A stretch of 7,721 bases of DNA. Origin: Chloroflexia bacterium. Lineage in GTDB: Bacteria; Chloroflexota; Chloroflexia; Thermomicrobiales; UBA6265. The notes beneath the pieces are model-generated. The model saw only the letters and a program-made list of their open reading frames with translations. It did no database searches and was not told where the DNA came from. Positions 7,001-7,721 of the stretch are shown in pieces (the stretch's first letter is position 1; each line of letters begins with the position of its first letter). The position numbers and the translations under genes are program-made. Location of the stretch: the NCBI GenBank assembly GCA_013698285.1, contig JACCVE010000477.1, forward strand, positions 1-7,721, read 5' to 3'.

Positions 7001-7721
7001 GGGGGGTGATCGTGATCCGGGACATCACCGACCGGAGCATCCGCCGGCTGCAGGACGAGTTCCTGGCCGTCGCTGGCCACGAGCTCCGGACCCCGCTGAC
7101 GGCGGCCCAGGGCGCGATCCAACTGGTGATCCGCCGCCTCGGCCGGATCGAGGACGACGGCGGCGCCCGCCGCTACACCGACCTCGCCCTACAGCAGGTG
7201 CGCCGGATGACGATCCTGATCGACGACCTGCTCGACGTGGCCCGCCTCCAGTCGGGACGGCTCCAGATCCATCGGTCCTCGCTCGACCTGTCGGCGTTGG
7301 TCGAGCGGACGATGCGGACCGCTGAGCTCCTCGCCACGGGCCAGACGATCGAGATCGATCTCCCCTCGACCCCGCTCGTCATCGAGGCCGATGCGAACCG
7401 GCTCGAACAGGTGCTGCTCAACCTGCTGACCAACGCGATCAACCACGCCCCGGGCTCGGAGCGCATCGTCATCCGCGCGGCCGTCGCGGCGACCGCGGAG
7501 TGGGTCGAACTCCAGGTCCGAGACTTTGGGACCGGGATCGCCCCCGACCAGCTCGAGCGGATCTTCACCCGCTTCACCCAACTGCGATCGGGCGACGACC
7601 ATTCCCGGGGCCTCGGCCTGGGCCTCTTCATCGCCCGGGAGATCGTCCTGGCCCACGGCGGCACGATCTCGGTCGCCTCCACCGTCGGCGAGGGGACCAC
7701 CTTCACCATCCTACTGCCGCG
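4018..7721 (+). CDS. CheB-CheR-PAS-coiled coil-PAS-PAS-histidine kinase fusion (3' end outside window)
   Basis: One uninterrupted frame gives 1,234 residues and remains open at the window edge. The order is as follows. CheB methylesterase, about 8-190, has triad S16 (GSSAGG), H43 (AQHLD) and D134 (GTGADG). CheR methyltransferase, about 200-445, has a helical N-terminal domain, SAM loop SAGCATGEEAYSLA (302-315), ATDID (335-339) and CRNVLIYF (407-414). A Pro/Arg-rich linker is followed by PAS 1 (about 515-630), a coiled coil (about 636-761), PAS 2 (about 762-885) and PAS 3 (about 902-1006). HisKA has phospho-acceptor H1021 in GHELRTP. HATPase has N1135/N1139, DFGTG (1169-1173) and GLGLGL (1198-1203). 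The kinase domain is nearly complete at the edge; a receiver could follow. No receiver or membrane segment is visible. TTG 4018 is favoured by GGGGGA (4005-4010); GTG 3985 is in frame but has a poorer site. CheB/CheR/PAS-kinase hybrids are known, but this protein's methylation target is not evident. Confidence 0.93.
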   Translation, partial: MTDQQPASRLVVIGSSAGGIDALARLVTTLPTDFPAPIVVAQHLDPHRVSHLGEILANRSTLPVRVVDDHEHLEPGVVYVVPSNRHVEVTDHEVRLRAPDQALSKPSIDLLLSSAAESYRDGLIAVILTGTGADGADGAWHVKALGGTVIIQNPDTAAFPAMPLALAPSTVDIVTGLDAIGPLLHDLLTGAFVIPPFDDDDQFRAVLGQLRDRSGIDFSAYKTPTIRRRLQHRMAATGARDFAAYVQRLQRDPGEYQRLANSFLIKVTEFFRDSDLFAHVRERILPAVIADARERGELRLWSAGCATGEEAYSLAIILTEVLDGDIGRMTIRVFATDIDHDAIAFARRGVYPRTALANLSPEQIERHFLRREDGTYEVNKQLRSLVVFGQHDLGQRAPFPRIDLALCRNVLIYFTPDLQRRALQLFAFALRDGGYLALGKAETATPLATSFTLENPRLKVYRRAGDRVMFPPPRLSPHGTLSRRAAPFPARANAMDSTGRDGPEPAERARPSAERSEALLAHLPLGVVLVGPSYDIQLINPAARYLLGIHTPAIGDDLIHTLQGDLLAPVRGVIDTVIRTGEPATVRAIATDTVTGENRPVEIACHPEGTGPAVRTAPGVMLVVSDGSRAADAATERTARDETIDRLTQQVGRLTGANRQLLDANRELTAANTDLLNANEELMVSNEEVQAATEEVETLNEELQATNEELETLNEELQATNEELSTTNEDLENRGVELRELAGSLERQRRTLEIERRRLGEIVAKAPSMMVVMSGPAHLVELANVGASRRAVAAGDRPGDSIVGRTAREAISPVANPRFFELLDQVYATGEPFVGQKFSFWIDQDGEGGIEERYLDISLVPLPDVRGGVEGILCHSVDVTDQVSAREAQDRLIAQLTDEGDRLNAILTEMADAVIVVTADGTPVLTNPAYDRTFDGTLDLSGEDGQPLLSDQTFWTRAARGEAFDIAFSGSGPDGRRRWFEATGRPVARDDTLRWGVIVIRDITDRSIRRLQDEFLAVAGHELRTPLTAAQGAIQLVIRRLGRIEDDGGARRYTDLALQQVRRMTILIDDLLDVARLQSGRLQIHRSSLDLSALVERTMRTAELLATGQTIEIDLPSTPLVIEADANRLEQVLLNLLTNAINHAPGSERIVIRAAVAATAEWVELQVRDFGTGIAPDQLERIFTRFTQLRSGDDHSRGLGLGLFIAREIVLAHGGTISVASTVGEGTTFTILLP
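6106..6189 (+). repeat. Two 42-bp tandem repeats in the kinase coiled coil
   Basis: Bases 6106-6147 and 6148-6189 both encode ETLNEELQATNEEL (residues 697-710 and 711-724), identical in protein but differing at several synonymous positions. The surrounding sequence continues a seven-residue pattern of N-E-E-L/V type from about residue 675 to 735. The repeats lie in the long helix between PAS 1 and PAS 2. Synonymous differences suggest the duplication is not recent, or that the protein periodicity is under selection. Confidence 0.85.

Noticed and set aside
5356..7122. Minus-strand open frame of 588 codons opposite the kinase, with Leu/Val/Gly-rich repeats
   Set aside because: It is antisense to a frame with clear PAS, coiled-coil and HisKA motifs. 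Its repeats are the reverse reading of the coiled-coil codons, and such long antisense frames are expected at this GC content.
1..7721. Search for tRNA, rRNA, CRISPR arrays and insertion sequence transposases
   Set aside because: No cloverleaf-like segment, rRNA signature, spaced direct-repeat array or transposase motif was seen in any frame.

Overview
This is a very GC-rich bacterial window with strong G/C bias at third codon positions and long antisense open frames that are shadows of real genes. The gene mix is a DUF2851-like tail, a class I phosphomannose isomerase, a NIF3-family protein, and CheB proteins that carry no receiver domain, one of them fused to CheR and a histidine kinase. 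This fits a GC-rich soil or thermophilic lineage such as Chloroflexota (Thermomicrobia-like). That placement is an inference from gene content and composition, not a measured affiliation.

Layout. Bases 1-249 hold the C-terminal end of a plus-strand gene with a Cys-rich tail typical of DUF2851. Bases 250-534 are non-coding and hold a 93-bp element bounded by perfect 21-bp inverted repeats (292-384), then a weak promoter-like hexamer and a small dyad. A manA-type mannose-6-phosphate isomerase follows (535-1599), then 33 bases downstream a NIF3/DUF34 protein (1633-2421). The short gap between them holds a GGGGCAG tandem repeat that reads as a G-quadruplex motif over the ribosome-binding region. 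Bases 2422-2641 separate two convergent genes and contain nested GC-rich dyads that may act as a bidirectional terminator.

The second half is a signalling locus. A minus-strand CheB methylesterase with a zinc-ribbon-like and helical C-terminus (3680 down to 2642) appears to carry a one-base insertion near 2875-2876. Across a 337-base divergent intergenic region with several dyads, a very large plus-strand gene begins at 4018 and runs open through the window edge at 7721. In one continuous frame it encodes CheB, CheR, a PAS domain, a long coiled coil, two more PAS domains, and a HisKA/HATPase histidine kinase.

How the genes may work together. ManA and NIF3 probably share a transcript but have no evident common pathway. 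The two divergent CheB proteins both keep the Ser-His-Asp triad and both lack the phospho-receiver domain that normally controls CheB. No chemoreceptor, CheA or CheW gene is visible. The locus therefore looks like a non-classical sensory system in which methylation enzymes and a sensor kinase are physically linked. Its substrate and output are not visible here.
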